Of a stretch of 64,000 bases of DNA, positions 51,391 through 61,059 are shown in pieces. Within the stretch, counting starts at the first letter, position 1. Each line of letters starts with the position of its first letter. Under the pieces are notes generated by a model. The model saw nothing but the letters and a program-made list of their open reading frames with translations, did no database searches and was not told the DNA's origin. This stretch comes from Botrimarina hoheduenensis (GTDB lineage Bacteria > Planctomycetota > Planctomycetia > Pirellulales > Lacipirellulaceae). The translations under genes were made by a program, and so were the position numbers. The DNA lies in NCBI RefSeq assembly GCF_007859815.1, contig NZ_SJPH01000011.1, positions 46,111 to 110,110 on the forward strand. The letters run 5' to 3'.

Positions 51391-53297
51391 TGTGCAATAG
51401 GGATCGCGCGTGTCGCTTCTTTGAGCTGCGGTACCTGTCCGCATTATCCTCAGCGATTATTGGGCTCTCCTCCGTTCTGGGCGGCATGGCTCGCGCGAGT
51501 GAAGACGTCCAGGTACACCTACGCCCAGACATTATCCGAGACATCGGCGGGGTCACCCGGTTGGATCGCGACCAGTTCGTGACGATCCACGAGGGGCCCG
51601 ACAGCTCGGACATGACTCCCGAGGACCACCGCCTGCTGCGTGAGGAACTCGACGTAAGGTACGGCCGCAACGGCGGGGTCCTTTCATGGCAGGCGAAACA
51701 GGTGCCTGCGGACCCTGCAGATGCGGACATGCCGCGTGTTGACGCGATCCAGGTTATGAAGGCGGCGAAACCGAAGAGCGGGCGTAGCGAAGTCACTTCG
51801 AGATGGAATGCCGATGTCCGGCAGACGGTGCTATGCACGCACCCCGAGCTGATGCACGGGATCCCGGGCAATGATCACACGTCCTGGGGGCCGCGGAACT
51901 TCGAAGGCGTCGCGGAGTTCACTGCTCAATTCTTGCGGTCGTGCTACACCGAAGCTTCGCGGCCTCGCTATCTCGAGGTGTTCAACGAGCCGTTCGTCAA
52001 GGCGGAGAAAATCGGCACGACGATCGATGCACTCTCGGAGCAGCACAACGTCGTGGCCCGCCGTGTCCGCGAGCTCTGCCCCGACGTCCTGATCGGCGGT
52101 TACTCCGCGGCTTGGGTCGAGTTGGAAGTCAACAACTTCGGCCACTTCGAATCGCGTCAGAAGCGCTTTATGGACATCGCCGGCGCAGAGATGGACTTTT
52201 GGTCCTACCACATTTACGACGGAGTGAACGTCACTGGGACAGAAAGGAATCGAACTGGCAGCAACGCCGAGGCGATCATGGACCTGATCGACAGCTACAG
52301 CCACCAGCGATTCGGTGTCGCGAAGCCGATTCTTATAACCGAGTTTGGGAAGATCCCCTCCGAGAGCATGAACCCCGCGCCGTACAGCGCGAGACGCAGC
52401 GCCGAGATGCTGTATGGTCTGATGGGTCAGCTAGTCATGTTCATGGACCACCCGGACCGGCTTGCCAAAGTCATCCCCTTCATCCTTGGCAAGGCGGAGT
52501 GGACCTACGCGAGCGACACGGAACCCGGCGCAGCAAACGTCTTCTTGCTTTGGAGGCGTGCACCCAACGGCGACTACGTCAAGACCGACTTGTTCCTCTT
52601 TTACGAGTTTCTCCGCGACCTGGGAGGCGAGTGGCGAGCCGCCCACAGCAGCAACCCCGATGTCCGTGTGCAACTGTTGGCCGATGGCAACCGGTTGCTT
52701 TTGCTTCTTACAAACCTCGACGAAACGCAGCACCGTGTGGTCGTCTCAGGGCTCGATGGCATTGAACCCAAGCGGGTGATCGGTCGATTCCTGCACACCG
52801 ACGGCGGCGAGCCGGTACTGGGTGAGCGTGTGTTGCCTCAGTTGCCGAGCAAGTTGAGATTGCGACCCGGAGCCTCGGCAATGGTCATTGTCGAGCTAGA
52901 TGAGCCGATAACGCCCCGAGGCACCGTACGAGAACAGCGTGTATACGCCTCGGAGTGCCTCCAGGACATCCGGGCCAAGCGTCCTGCGCGATTCACCTTC
53001 CCCGACGCGCCGTCGGGCAGGGGACACGCGACGGTCCGCGTTTCGACAGGACGCCCACCCGGACTGCACAAGAGGCCGACTCTGGTTCTTCTAAACGGCG
53101 AGGCCCTTGAGGTTCCCGACAACTGGGCAGGCGACAGCCAAGCGGGCCGGAAGAACTACTTCGGGACCATCGAGGTTCCGGCTCCGGCCGAGCTGGTGCG
53201 GCCGGGAAGCGTCGTCGAGGTCGTTTACCCCGACGGGGGTGGTAAGGTCGCGTCGGTGGTGTTGCGGTTAGATTACGAGGAGTCGGGCGGTCCCTAA
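51390..53297 (+). CDS. GH86-type beta-agarase/porphyranase (paralogue 2)
   Basis: ATG 51390 overlaps the preceding stop; the product has 635 residues with a signal-like stretch (LSALSSAIIGLSSVLGGMARA). The GH86 opening DIIRDIGGVTRLDRDQFVTI is followed by acid/base candidate E200 (YLEVFNEPFVK) and nucleophile candidate E318 (ILITEFGKI), spacing 118. The segment MFMDHPDRLAKVIPFILGKA matches paralogue 1 (AFMEHPHVVKKAVPFILPES), so these two form a subgroup without dockerin or anchor. It is followed 59 bases later by a GH16 gene. Confidence 0.8.
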   Translation: MCNRDRACRFFELRYLSALSSAIIGLSSVLGGMARASEDVQVHLRPDIIRDIGGVTRLDRDQFVTIHEGPDSSDMTPEDHRLLREELDVRYGRNGGVLSWQAKQVPADPADADMPRVDAIQVMKAAKPKSGRSEVTSRWNADVRQTVLCTHPELMHGIPGNDHTSWGPRNFEGVAEFTAQFLRSCYTEASRPRYLEVFNEPFVKAEKIGTTIDALSEQHNVVARRVRELCPDVLIGGYSAAWVELEVNNFGHFESRQKRFMDIAGAEMDFWSYHIYDGVNVTGTERNRTGSNAEAIMDLIDSYSHQRFGVAKPILITEFGKIPSESMNPAPYSARRSAEMLYGLMGQLVMFMDHPDRLAKVIPFILGKAEWTYASDTEPGAANVFLLWRRAPNGDYVKTDLFLFYEFLRDLGGEWRAAHSSNPDVRVQLLADGNRLLLLLTNLDETQHRVVVSGLDGIEPKRVIGRFLHTDGGEPVLGERVLPQLPSKLRLRPGASAMVIVELDEPITPRGTVREQRVYASECLQDIRAKRPARFTFPDAPSGRGHATVRVSTGRPPGLHKRPTLVLLNGEALEVPDNWAGDSQAGRKNYFGTIEVPAPAELVRPGSVVEVVYPDGGGKVASVVLRLDYEESGGP

Positions 53298-53356
53298 CTA
53301 CCTAGCGATCGCCCAATCGACGCAATCGCCGATGTTCTCCCCAAAGAGCCCCATCC

Positions 53357-54247
53357 ATGCCCACTTCGCGATTCGCTCTACTCGTTGCATTGCTGGCAAG
53401 TGTCCTAGCCGCCGGTACAAGTGCGTCCGCCACAACTCCTCCGGCCTCGCCGTTTTTCGTGGAGGGTGCTGATCCAAGACCTGCCGGCAAGCGGTGGGTT
53501 CCGGTTGAGGCGATGTCTGACGAGTTTGACGGCCCAGAAATCGACAACACTAAGTGGCAGACTGAACCCGTGGGAAACGGCTGGCAGTGGCTCGGGCGTG
53601 CGCCGGGTTTGTTCCGCGCTGAGAACGTCCGCGCTGAAGACGGCAAGATGAAAGTGACCGTCGGCGTACTCGCTGAACCGGTTACTCACGCGGGCAAAGA
53701 ATACAAGTATCAAGGAGCCATCATCCGTTCGATCTCACCGGGCGGTCCGGGCATGTACTTCGAGACCCGGATGAAGGCTAACGCGACCGGTATGTCAACA
53801 ACCTTCTGGCTGATTACCAAGCCTGGGAAGGGTATGCGCCAAGAGCTTGACATCCAGGAGTGCGTCGGGGACACAAGCAATCTGACTCAGAAGTGGGGCC
53901 GCGAGTGGGATCAAATATTTCACTCGAACCTTATTCGTACCGAGACCGGCGCCCCTGGAAAAGTCCAGATCCAAGACTTCATTAATACACCGACCAAGAA
54001 TCACGAACGATTCTATGTTTACGCGGCATGGTGGAAGTCGTCATCCGAAGTGCAGTTCTTCTTAAACGGCGAGTACGTATACTCTCTGCGCCCTGACGTT
54101 GCCTGGGAAATGCCAGCCTATCTCCAAATGGCGATCGAGACCTACGACTGGAACCCGCTGCCCGAGGGCGGCGGGCTCGTCGCGACTGGGACCCAGGAGC
54201 AGCGTACGACCCAGTACGACTGGATCCGAGTTTGGCGGCTGGAGTAA
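53357..54247 (+). CDS. GH16 beta-agarase/beta-porphyranase-type enzyme
   Basis: The product has 296 residues with a signal peptide (RFALLVALLASVLAAGTSASA). The catalytic motif E163-L-D165-I-Q-E168 fits the GH16 ExDxxE pattern. The pieces SDEFDGPEIDNTKWQ, KYQGAIIRSISPGGPGMYFE and PAYLQMAIETYDWNP match agarase/porphyranase branches of GH16 rather than laminarinases. No extra binding domain or anchor is seen, so it is a free secreted or periplasmic endo-enzyme. It cannot be assigned to agarose or porphyran from sequence alone. Confidence 0.86.
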   Translation: MPTSRFALLVALLASVLAAGTSASATTPPASPFFVEGADPRPAGKRWVPVEAMSDEFDGPEIDNTKWQTEPVGNGWQWLGRAPGLFRAENVRAEDGKMKVTVGVLAEPVTHAGKEYKYQGAIIRSISPGGPGMYFETRMKANATGMSTTFWLITKPGKGMRQELDIQECVGDTSNLTQKWGREWDQIFHSNLIRTETGAPGKVQIQDFINTPTKNHERFYVYAAWWKSSSEVQFFLNGEYVYSLRPDVAWEMPAYLQMAIETYDWNPLPEGGGLVATGTQEQRTTQYDWIRVWRLE

Positions 54248-54319
54248 CAGAGCAGTGGACTACCTACCCCGTACCTACATAATATGTGGTAAAGGAAATC
54301 GATGCCGGTCACTGCGTGG

Positions 54320-55454
54320 TGTGCACCTTCACCGGTCGCATCGCCAATGGATCGATTGCATAGCCTGGGTTGAGCGGTCTTCAAGGAAGAAGGAGAGTTT
54401 GCGGCGATGGTTGTGTGCCTGGGCGTTAAGCGAGGTGTTCACTGCTTCGTCGAGTTGCCAAACGGCGTCGGGGACGATGTTACCCAAGTCGGCATACTTG
54501 GCGTGAGACCACAGCGCCTCGACAGGGTTGAGCTCCAGGCAATAGGCGGGCAGCGATTCGAACGCAATGTGCTTCCAGCCGAGCCTGGCAATCTTCTTCG
54601 CGACCGCGCGATGAACGCTCCAACGGACCGACACGACGATCCGCGGTCGACAGACATTCTTCCGCCGCAGCCGACGCAGCGGACGCAAGAGTTCAACCGC
54701 GTCGCCGGCCTTCACATTCGCCCGTGCTATGTCGAAGCAGCACAAGAAACGGGTTATTGTTGGCGAGAGAACGGACGCCCCGATCACGCTGAGCCTATCA
54801 CTTCGGTCCCACGCATTCTGCACCTGCGTGGAGCAACATGGAGTCCGGCTCCGGCGGTTGACCGGCTGGAGCATGAAGCCCGTTTCATCGAGAAAGATGA
54901 TGTTCGCTCCCTCTCGGCGGGCTCTTGTTTGATCCTCGCCCACTCGACCTACGCCAGGGCTCAATGGCCTCGTGGTCTTGTTCGCGGGCGACCTTCCGGG
55001 GGTTCTGCGGTCTTGATATCCAAGTTGGTGGAGCAGCTTCGCGAGGAGCCGGCGGTTGTACTCAACGCTGAGGCAATCGCGGGTCAGCTTGGCGACCGGC
55101 GTGCAGGTCCACAGGTTGGTCGGGAAGAGTGCTTCGTGTGGCCCGGCGACCACCAGTTCGACCAACTCGTCGAGCTGTGCGTCGGTGAGCATGCACTTGC
55201 CAATGGGGGGCGGCTTGGCTGCCAGGGTGTCCTCACCCCCTTCTCGCCAAGCGCTACGCCACCGTTTCGCGCTGCTCGGATCAAACCCAAAGCGTTCAGC
55301 CACCGTGCGAACGGACTCCCTGCTTGGAAGCACGCCGAAGCGCGACGGCGTCGCGCTTCCAGCTTCGTCGCACTGCCTGTAAGTTGCATGCACCTCAGTA
55401 CGGTGCTGACGACACCAAGGGGTTCATTCGTGATGCGACCGGTAATAGGGGTGC
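54320..55454. mobile_element. IS630-family element (degenerate)
   Basis: Inverted termini ACCGGTCGCATC (54331-54342) and GATGCGACCGGT (55432-55443) flank one transposase-like frame. It separates the GH16 gene from the second PhoD-like gene. Exact outer ends are uncertain. Confidence 0.7.
54329..55393 (-). pseudogene. IS630-family transposase, probably inactive
   Basis: The frame has 354 codons. A winged-helix region (SVRTVAERFGFDPSSAKRW) leads to the DDE_3 core with the first Asp in IIFLDETGFML and the final motif LPAYCLELNPVEALWSHAK. The second Asp, expected before RWSVHRA, is replaced: the stretch reads RIVVSVRWSVHRA. The part at residues about 150-180 (NKTTRPLSPGVGRVGEDQTR) reads like a frame-shifted version of the usual linker. 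Both point to decay. Confidence 0.75.
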
Positions 55455-55577
55455 GTTTTGAGCCCCATGATCTCGAGGTCTTCGTATGCCGTTAGAGGTC
55501 TCACGATCCGAATCCTGCTTGATTCGCGAGTATTCGTCGAGGGGCTGTACAGGATCAATGAGCGTCAGGAGCAGACA

Positions 55578-57965
55578 ATGGTAGATCGACTAGAAGAGCA
55601 GCGCGTGATGTGTCGGCACACGTTGAAGTCAGGAGTGTTGTTGGGATGCCTGCTAGCCAGTGTTGCGTCGGATGCGGCGACTGCCCGCATCAACTGGAAC
55701 GGGATCGAAGACCGACGCTGGCCGGGACCGGCGATCTGGGCAAATCGGCTGCAAGACTGGTCGGTCAATGAAGGTCGGCTGAAATGCGTCCATCAGCAAG
55801 GGGGAGGCGATTGGCGCACAGCCCACCTGCTATCGCATGATCTCGGTAGCTCTGGAGATCTCCTCAATGTCGAAGTTGACCTAGACTCGGCTTCTGGTGG
55901 CCACGCGGGCGTTCTGCTTGGTGGCGGCGAGGGACGGCTCAGCTACAGGCAGGCGTCTCTCATCCAGGGAGCCCCGGGGCTCGGCGGCGGCTACTTGGTC
56001 GATGTGGCGTTCAAGGCGAGCAAGCTCTGTATTCGCGACTTCGGCTCGGACGCCGAAGTCGCTTTACCACTGCCGATAGCAGAGGCCATGCTCAGGCATA
56101 AGCTCAGCCCTGAAATTCCGCTAACGCTAGCCGTCGAAGCCCAACGCATCGATACCCAAAGTCTTCTGTTGATCGCCACGCTTACAGCTCAGGGCGATGA
56201 GTTGGCCACGGTTCGCACCCGAGTCGACGCCGAGCGGCTAGTTGGCAACGCCGCACTCGTTAGCCGTGGTTCTACGGATCGAGACCCGCACCGTTTCTCC
56301 GGGTGGCGGCTTTCAGGCGATCGCGTTGCGGCGCACGCCGAGCGTGCGTACGGGCCGGTGGCCGGGGTTCTGTACTCGGTCGCCAACGGTGATCTGAAAG
56401 TCGGCGTCCAGTGTCTCTCGGTCGGCAGGACGATCCTTGGCGAAGGCAATCGTATCGGCGTGCGTCTTGAGAAGCGGCGAACAGACGGTTCTTGGGAGCC
56501 CGTCGGCCAAACGGTCGGCATCAGCGAGCCCGACTACTACGCCTTGATCCGGGTAAGAGGGCACGATAGCGAACGTTCCGGGGAATTCCGGGTCGTGATG
56601 GTCAACGGCCCGAAAGACGCCGTGCCGTACGAGTTTCTCGTTCCCGCCGAGCCGAACGACGGCGAGCTGGTGATCGGTGGGATTTCATGCACCGGAACGA
56701 TGGGCCGCAAAGGCTTGGCGAATCGGTCGCTGCTTAATGCCGGCGAGTCTTACATCGGTCTATGGAGTCCCGCGAATCAGTGGGCGCCCTTTAGCGGCAT
56801 TACTGAACCGCTCATCGACCGCGATCCGGATATCGTATTTTTCACGGGCGACCAGCTGTACGAGTGGTGGCCCACGCCAACCGACCCGACCGACGCCATT
56901 CCTTTCGAGGATTACCTCTACAAATGGCTGATCTGGCACCGGTCGTTCAAGGACGTGACATCGCGGGTTCCGTGCTTGCTGCAGACCGACGATCACGATG
57001 TCTGGCACCCAAACCTTTGGGGTGACGGTCCTCGGCTCATGACGGCCGGCGGCGACAGCGGCGGTGGGTTTATCAAGAGCAGCTATTTCGTCAATCTGGT
57101 CCAGCGCACGATGTGCGGCCACAACCCAGACCCGTTCGATCCCGGCCCCAGCGACAGCGGCATCACGAATTACTACTGCACGTTCCGCTACGGTGGTGTC
57201 GATTTCGCGTTGCTCGAAGATCGCAAGTTCAAGTCGGCTGCCTCCAGCATCGAGCGAGGCGAGGAACCGTCGATGCTCGGCGACGCCCAACTCAAGATGC
57301 TATCCGAGTGGGCTACGACATCGGACCGATCACCCGTACGCCTAGTAGTCAGCCAGACGAACTACGTCACGTTGAACACGAATAAGCAAGGTGGCATGTT
57401 CGCCGACAAGGACTCCAACGGCTGGCCGAGGCCGGCCCGCGACAAAGCGGTTCGGTTGTTTAAGAAGGCGGGAGCGTTGCTGTTTACTGGCGACCAGCAT
57501 CTCGCGTCGGTGACTCGGATGGAGACGCCGACATCCGCAGACGGCGTCTACCAGTTCAGCCAGCCCCCCGGGGGTTGCATCTGGTGGCGCTGGTTTTACC
57601 CAAATGAGGCGCAGCGTCGTGGGTCCGTTGCGACCGGCAGCGATGAACCGCACCTGGGCCGGTTTGTGGACGCTTTCGGCAATCGCTTCGAGGCTCTTGC
57701 CGTTGCGAATCCGGGACCGCGTGAGGCAATGCCGCTCTACGAGAACACGAGTCCGAGAAGGCACATCCTGTCACCTCAGCAGCGAGCCGCTGGAGTCGGA
57801 ACGCAGAGCCGAATCCACCAGGGGGAGGGATTCGCGGTGATTCAGATCGATATCCCCAATGACCGGATTACGCTCGAGTGCTGGCCAGACAAGACTGGGA
57901 CCCGGATGACCCCATACCGGCAGTTCGACGGCTGGCCACTGGAGCTAGAGCTGCGCGAGCTGTGA
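55578..57965 (+). CDS. Secreted PhoD-like metallophosphoesterase-fold protein (paralogue 2) with N-terminal LamG-like domain
   Basis: ATG 55578 has AGGAG six bases upstream and a leader (LKSGVLLGCLLASVASDA); the product has 795 residues. Residues about 30-260 look like a concanavalin/LamG-type domain (DLDSASGGHAGVLLGGGEG). An Ig-like domain and a PhoD-like metal centre follow: FFTGDQLYEWW, TDDHDVWHPNLWGDG and LFTGDQHLASV. The extra LamG-like domain, a typical sugar binder, and the location between GH16 and GH86 genes argue for a carbohydrate ester substrate. The phosphate, sulfate or other nature of that ester cannot be told. Confidence 0.8.
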   Translation: MVDRLEEQRVMCRHTLKSGVLLGCLLASVASDAATARINWNGIEDRRWPGPAIWANRLQDWSVNEGRLKCVHQQGGGDWRTAHLLSHDLGSSGDLLNVEVDLDSASGGHAGVLLGGGEGRLSYRQASLIQGAPGLGGGYLVDVAFKASKLCIRDFGSDAEVALPLPIAEAMLRHKLSPEIPLTLAVEAQRIDTQSLLLIATLTAQGDELATVRTRVDAERLVGNAALVSRGSTDRDPHRFSGWRLSGDRVAAHAERAYGPVAGVLYSVANGDLKVGVQCLSVGRTILGEGNRIGVRLEKRRTDGSWEPVGQTVGISEPDYYALIRVRGHDSERSGEFRVVMVNGPKDAVPYEFLVPAEPNDGELVIGGISCTGTMGRKGLANRSLLNAGESYIGLWSPANQWAPFSGITEPLIDRDPDIVFFTGDQLYEWWPTPTDPTDAIPFEDYLYKWLIWHRSFKDVTSRVPCLLQTDDHDVWHPNLWGDGPRLMTAGGDSGGGFIKSSYFVNLVQRTMCGHNPDPFDPGPSDSGITNYYCTFRYGGVDFALLEDRKFKSAASSIERGEEPSMLGDAQLKMLSEWATTSDRSPVRLVVSQTNYVTLNTNKQGGMFADKDSNGWPRPARDKAVRLFKKAGALLFTGDQHLASVTRMETPTSADGVYQFSQPPGGCIWWRWFYPNEAQRRGSVATGSDEPHLGRFVDAFGNRFEALAVANPGPREAMPLYENTSPRRHILSPQQRAAGVGTQSRIHQGEGFAVIQIDIPNDRITLECWPDKTGTRMTPYRQFDGWPLELELREL

Positions 57966-58029
57966 CGTGCGCTCGGGGCGACGCGTGCCAAGCCGATGCT
58001 GCCGTCAAGAGTTAGCTTCGCCCGCGGCG

Positions 58030-58041
58030 GTTGTATACACT
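58030..58041. promoter_or_regulatory. Weak operator-like site GTTGTATACACT
   Basis: Contains TTGTnnACA with a perfect TGTATACA core and matches 8 of 10 fixed positions of the ATTGTnnACAAT pattern. It lies 142 bases upstream of GH86 paralogue 3. Confidence 0.35.
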
Positions 58042-58182
58042 ATGCAGTTAGCCAGTCCGGTCCGTGGAGCGTCATCACGCGGTGGGGCTGTGAGCTGCGA
58101 CTGGTTCCACACTGTTTGCGCAAGTCAAGTTCCACGCGGCGCCGGCGGTCCGCTTTCCTCTTCGCCCGGAACAGTTCATTCA

Positions 58183-60603
58183 ATGGCCAAGCAGCCGGAT
58201 CGAAAGTGCTCTCCGCGACGAGTGACCGCGTTCGTCTGCGTGCTGCTGTTGCAGGCGCCGGTGCTGGCGCAGCCAGTCACGGTCGTTGCACGTCCGCACC
58301 ACCTGAATCTGATTGGTGGGGAGCGCGACCTCTCCCGGACGAAGTACTTTAACCACTGGGGTACGTTCGTCATCCAAGGCCCAACCAACCTCGGTGATCT
58401 TGCAACGCAAGTTTGGGCCGAGGATGGGCTCAACAGTGCGACCGGGCGGGATGTCTGGATCACGGACAGCTTCGTCGGTAAAAACGCCGGGGAAGACCCG
58501 AACCGTCCGGGGTACTACGACCTGGATGACCTGCGTACGTTCCTACGGACCGGGACGAACCAGTTCGGGCAGACCTTCCGGTCCCATCTGAATACCAGCA
58601 CGCGCTACGAATCCGTCCGGCGGCACGAGAACCACGTTCTAGTGCATTCGGGTCGGGCCGAGTCAGGGTGGCCGTCTTGGCTGCGTGACGGGACGAACTT
58701 GCCGATGAGTCACAACGGTGAGGCGTACGCGGAGTTCATCAACACCTACTTCGAGGAGGTCGTCTTTGGTAATGGCCCGGCCGTCGGGAATACTCAGAGC
58801 GAAGCCTACCTCCCGGTCGCGCCAGAGAACTTCTACTACGAGATCATGAACGAGCCCTCCTGGGAGCTCGGGCCTGGAGGACTCGACTGGGACGGGGTGA
58901 TCGAGATGCATCGCATCGTCACCGAGCGGGTTAAGAGCCAAAACCCACAAGCGCAGATCGGTGGCGCCTCGGTAGGGAATTTCGTCTCCGCACCTGGGTT
59001 GATCCTTTACGACTGGGACTTCAAGCGTCGGCTCATGGACGACATGGTCAACTGGCAAACCGATTCGGGAGAGCGAGCGGAGTTCGACTTCTGGACGTTC
59101 CATCCATACGACGCTCGCGGCGTCGAGAGCGATGGGTCGATCGCCCACGCACCCGAGTCCTCGGGCCACCTCGACGGGATCCTCGACCTGTTCGAGTCGT
59201 ACAGCTATCAACGCCTTGGAGATCCGAAGCAGTTCGCCATTACCGAGTACGGAACAATCCAGTACACGCGGCTGCCCGGTGGTGACTACAGCCCATACGA
59301 CCGGCGGTTGATCCAGTGGGACGAGCTAACGGATGTCAAGAAGAAGATGATGACGTTTCTTGATCGCCCGGATCGGATCATCAACGCGACGCCCTACATC
59401 GCGCCGCAATGGTGGACGGGCAGCTCCCCCACGGAGCCGAACGGCTCGGCGAACGCATTCTGGGACCGCAACGCTGACGGAACGTGGACCGAGACGATCG
59501 CAGCCGGGTTCTACCGTATGATGAACGACCTGCGTGGCCAGTACGTCCACGTCGAGTCGAGCGACGCCTCGCTTCAGACCGCCGCGTTCCGCGATGGCGA
59601 CAAGCTGCACGTCGTGCTCAACAACCTGGAGGAATCGACTCGCACGGTTGACGTGGGTGCGATTCTCGGTGACGCGGCCGTGCTCGCGGCCAACTTGGAC
59701 CGAGTCTTCTGGGACGGATCGGTCGGCGTCTTCCAGGACGACCTCGACGTTCTTGGAGACTGGCAGAGTCTCAACCTGTCGGGCGGGGAAGCCGTGAAGC
59801 TGACGCTCACCCTGGATGGCGCCGCTGCTTACGAGTTCGCGACCAACCGGCAGACGTATTACGGCGACATCACGGAAACGCCCATCAATCTTGCCGGCTC
59901 TCGCTCCGCCGCCATCACGATCGACGCGGACCTCGAAGACGCGCTGTCGGCCGTCGTCCGCGTGGCGATCTCAGACCGCCCCGGAATCCTCAATGAGTCG
60001 TTCGACGTGGTGGTGAACGGCGTGTCGCACCTCGTCGCCGCGGAGGGAGTCAATGGGTTTGACGAGACCGACACGTCCCTCTTCTCGCGCGAGATTGAAG
60101 TCCCGGTTAAGCTGCTCACCGAGGTCGGCAACGAGGTGTACGTCGACTTCGGTTCGAGCGGCGGCGACCTTGTCACCGCCACTCTCGTTGTCACCCACTC
60201 CGTGGGCGACTTCAACGGCAGCGGCGCGTTTGACGGGGAGGATCTCGCGATGCTGTTCGGCGAGTTCGGTCCCGCCGATACGAGCAGCCGTTACGACCTA
60301 GACGCCGACGGCACGGTCGATGCCGAAGACGTCCGCTTCTGGTCAGAGCAGCTTCGGGGGGTCGCGACGCCGACTGGCGACTTCAATGGCGATGGCGCGG
60401 TTGATGCCGCCGATTACACCGTCATCCGCGATCTGTCGGGGACCGAGTTCCAGTTCGACTACCAGCACTGGAGGAACCGTTTCGGCGCCGTTGCTCCGGT
60501 TAGTGGATCGGCGGGCGTACCGGAGCCTTCAACGGTCGTGCTAGCTGTCCTCGGCCTAATGGCTGCCGTGAGGCAATCATCGCGTGGCCATAACGATCGA
60601 TAG
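58183..60603 (+). CDS. GH86-type beta-agarase/porphyranase with dockerin and PEP-CTERM tail (paralogue 3)
   Basis: ATG 58183 opens a signal peptide (VTAFVCVLLLQAPVLAQ); the product has 806 residues. LIGGERDLSRTKYFNHWG is the GH86-type opening. Acid/base candidate E224 (YEIMNEPSW) and nucleophile candidate E355 (FAITEYGTI) are 131 apart. A C-terminal beta-sandwich and three EF-hand-like calcium loops follow (DFNGSGAFDGEDLAM, DLDADGTVDAEDVRF, DFNGDGAVDAADYTV), then PEPSTVVLAVLGLMAAV, a PEP-CTERM anchor. The last 408 bases are nearly identical to those of paralogue 4. Surface attachment of the enzyme is likely. Confidence 0.85.
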   Translation: MAKQPDRKCSPRRVTAFVCVLLLQAPVLAQPVTVVARPHHLNLIGGERDLSRTKYFNHWGTFVIQGPTNLGDLATQVWAEDGLNSATGRDVWITDSFVGKNAGEDPNRPGYYDLDDLRTFLRTGTNQFGQTFRSHLNTSTRYESVRRHENHVLVHSGRAESGWPSWLRDGTNLPMSHNGEAYAEFINTYFEEVVFGNGPAVGNTQSEAYLPVAPENFYYEIMNEPSWELGPGGLDWDGVIEMHRIVTERVKSQNPQAQIGGASVGNFVSAPGLILYDWDFKRRLMDDMVNWQTDSGERAEFDFWTFHPYDARGVESDGSIAHAPESSGHLDGILDLFESYSYQRLGDPKQFAITEYGTIQYTRLPGGDYSPYDRRLIQWDELTDVKKKMMTFLDRPDRIINATPYIAPQWWTGSSPTEPNGSANAFWDRNADGTWTETIAAGFYRMMNDLRGQYVHVESSDASLQTAAFRDGDKLHVVLNNLEESTRTVDVGAILGDAAVLAANLDRVFWDGSVGVFQDDLDVLGDWQSLNLSGGEAVKLTLTLDGAAAYEFATNRQTYYGDITETPINLAGSRSAAITIDADLEDALSAVVRVAISDRPGILNESFDVVVNGVSHLVAAEGVNGFDETDTSLFSREIEVPVKLLTEVGNEVYVDFGSSGGDLVTATLVVTHSVGDFNGSGAFDGEDLAMLFGEFGPADTSSRYDLDADGTVDAEDVRFWSEQLRGVATPTGDFNGDGAVDAADYTVIRDLSGTEFQFDYQHWRNRFGAVAPVSGSAGVPEPSTVVLAVLGLMAAVRQSSRGHNDR

Positions 60604-60699
60604 AACCTGTCGCAGCAAAATCGTGCGAAAAGAGAAGTCCGGGCCGAGCTTCTGCGTTCGGCTAGGAGATATCGTCAAGAGTTGATGCGTCGGCAAAAA
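60196..60699 (+). repeat. 504-bp direct repeat, copy 1 (dockerin/PEP-CTERM tail plus 3' flank)
   Basis: Aligns without gaps to 63055-63558 with only three mismatches by my reading. It covers the calcium-loop and anchor coding part of paralogue 3 and 96 non-coding bases after the stop. Confidence 0.92.
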
Positions 60700-61046
60700 A
60701 GGGTCCATCCGGGATTATCGTCGGTCGAGCCGTCGGGGCCGGCGGAAACCGACCTCCGCTCGGGCTCGACAGAGGGGGCCGCCCCCCCGCCGACGCCCTC
60801 GCACCGGCCCCATGTGGGGCGAGGGCCGATGCGAGGGCGACGGCGGAGGGGCTTCACCGCGCGGCTTGGAATAACGCCTAAAACACCGGACACGCGAGCC
60901 CCTTCCGCTTTCGCCGTCGCTTCGACCCTCCCCCCGCCTTGGGGGTCGAAGCGACGGTGAGAGCGGCAGGGGCGGCCCCCCTTCTGCCGAGCCCGAGCCG
61001 AGATCGCTCGGCAAATCACCCACGATATTCCCGGATGGACCTTTTT
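60695..61046. mobile_element. MITE-like non-autonomous element with IS21-type ends
   Basis: Ends are imperfect inverted repeats: AAAAAGGGTCCATCCGGGAT on the left and AAAAAGGTCCATCCGGGAAT read from the right. The left end of the IstA remnant near 34045 has the same terminal sequence. The roughly 300-base interior is GC-rich, contains inverted GCGAGGGC motifs and no transposase frame. Its right end is only 13-18 bases before the start codon of GH86 paralogue 4. Confidence 0.72.
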
Positions 61047-61059
61047 CTCGGATATTGCA

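Noticed and set aside
54407..55495. 362-codon plus-strand open frame over the IS630 element
   Set aside because: Antisense to the transposase, which has clear DDE_3 motifs on the minus strand.
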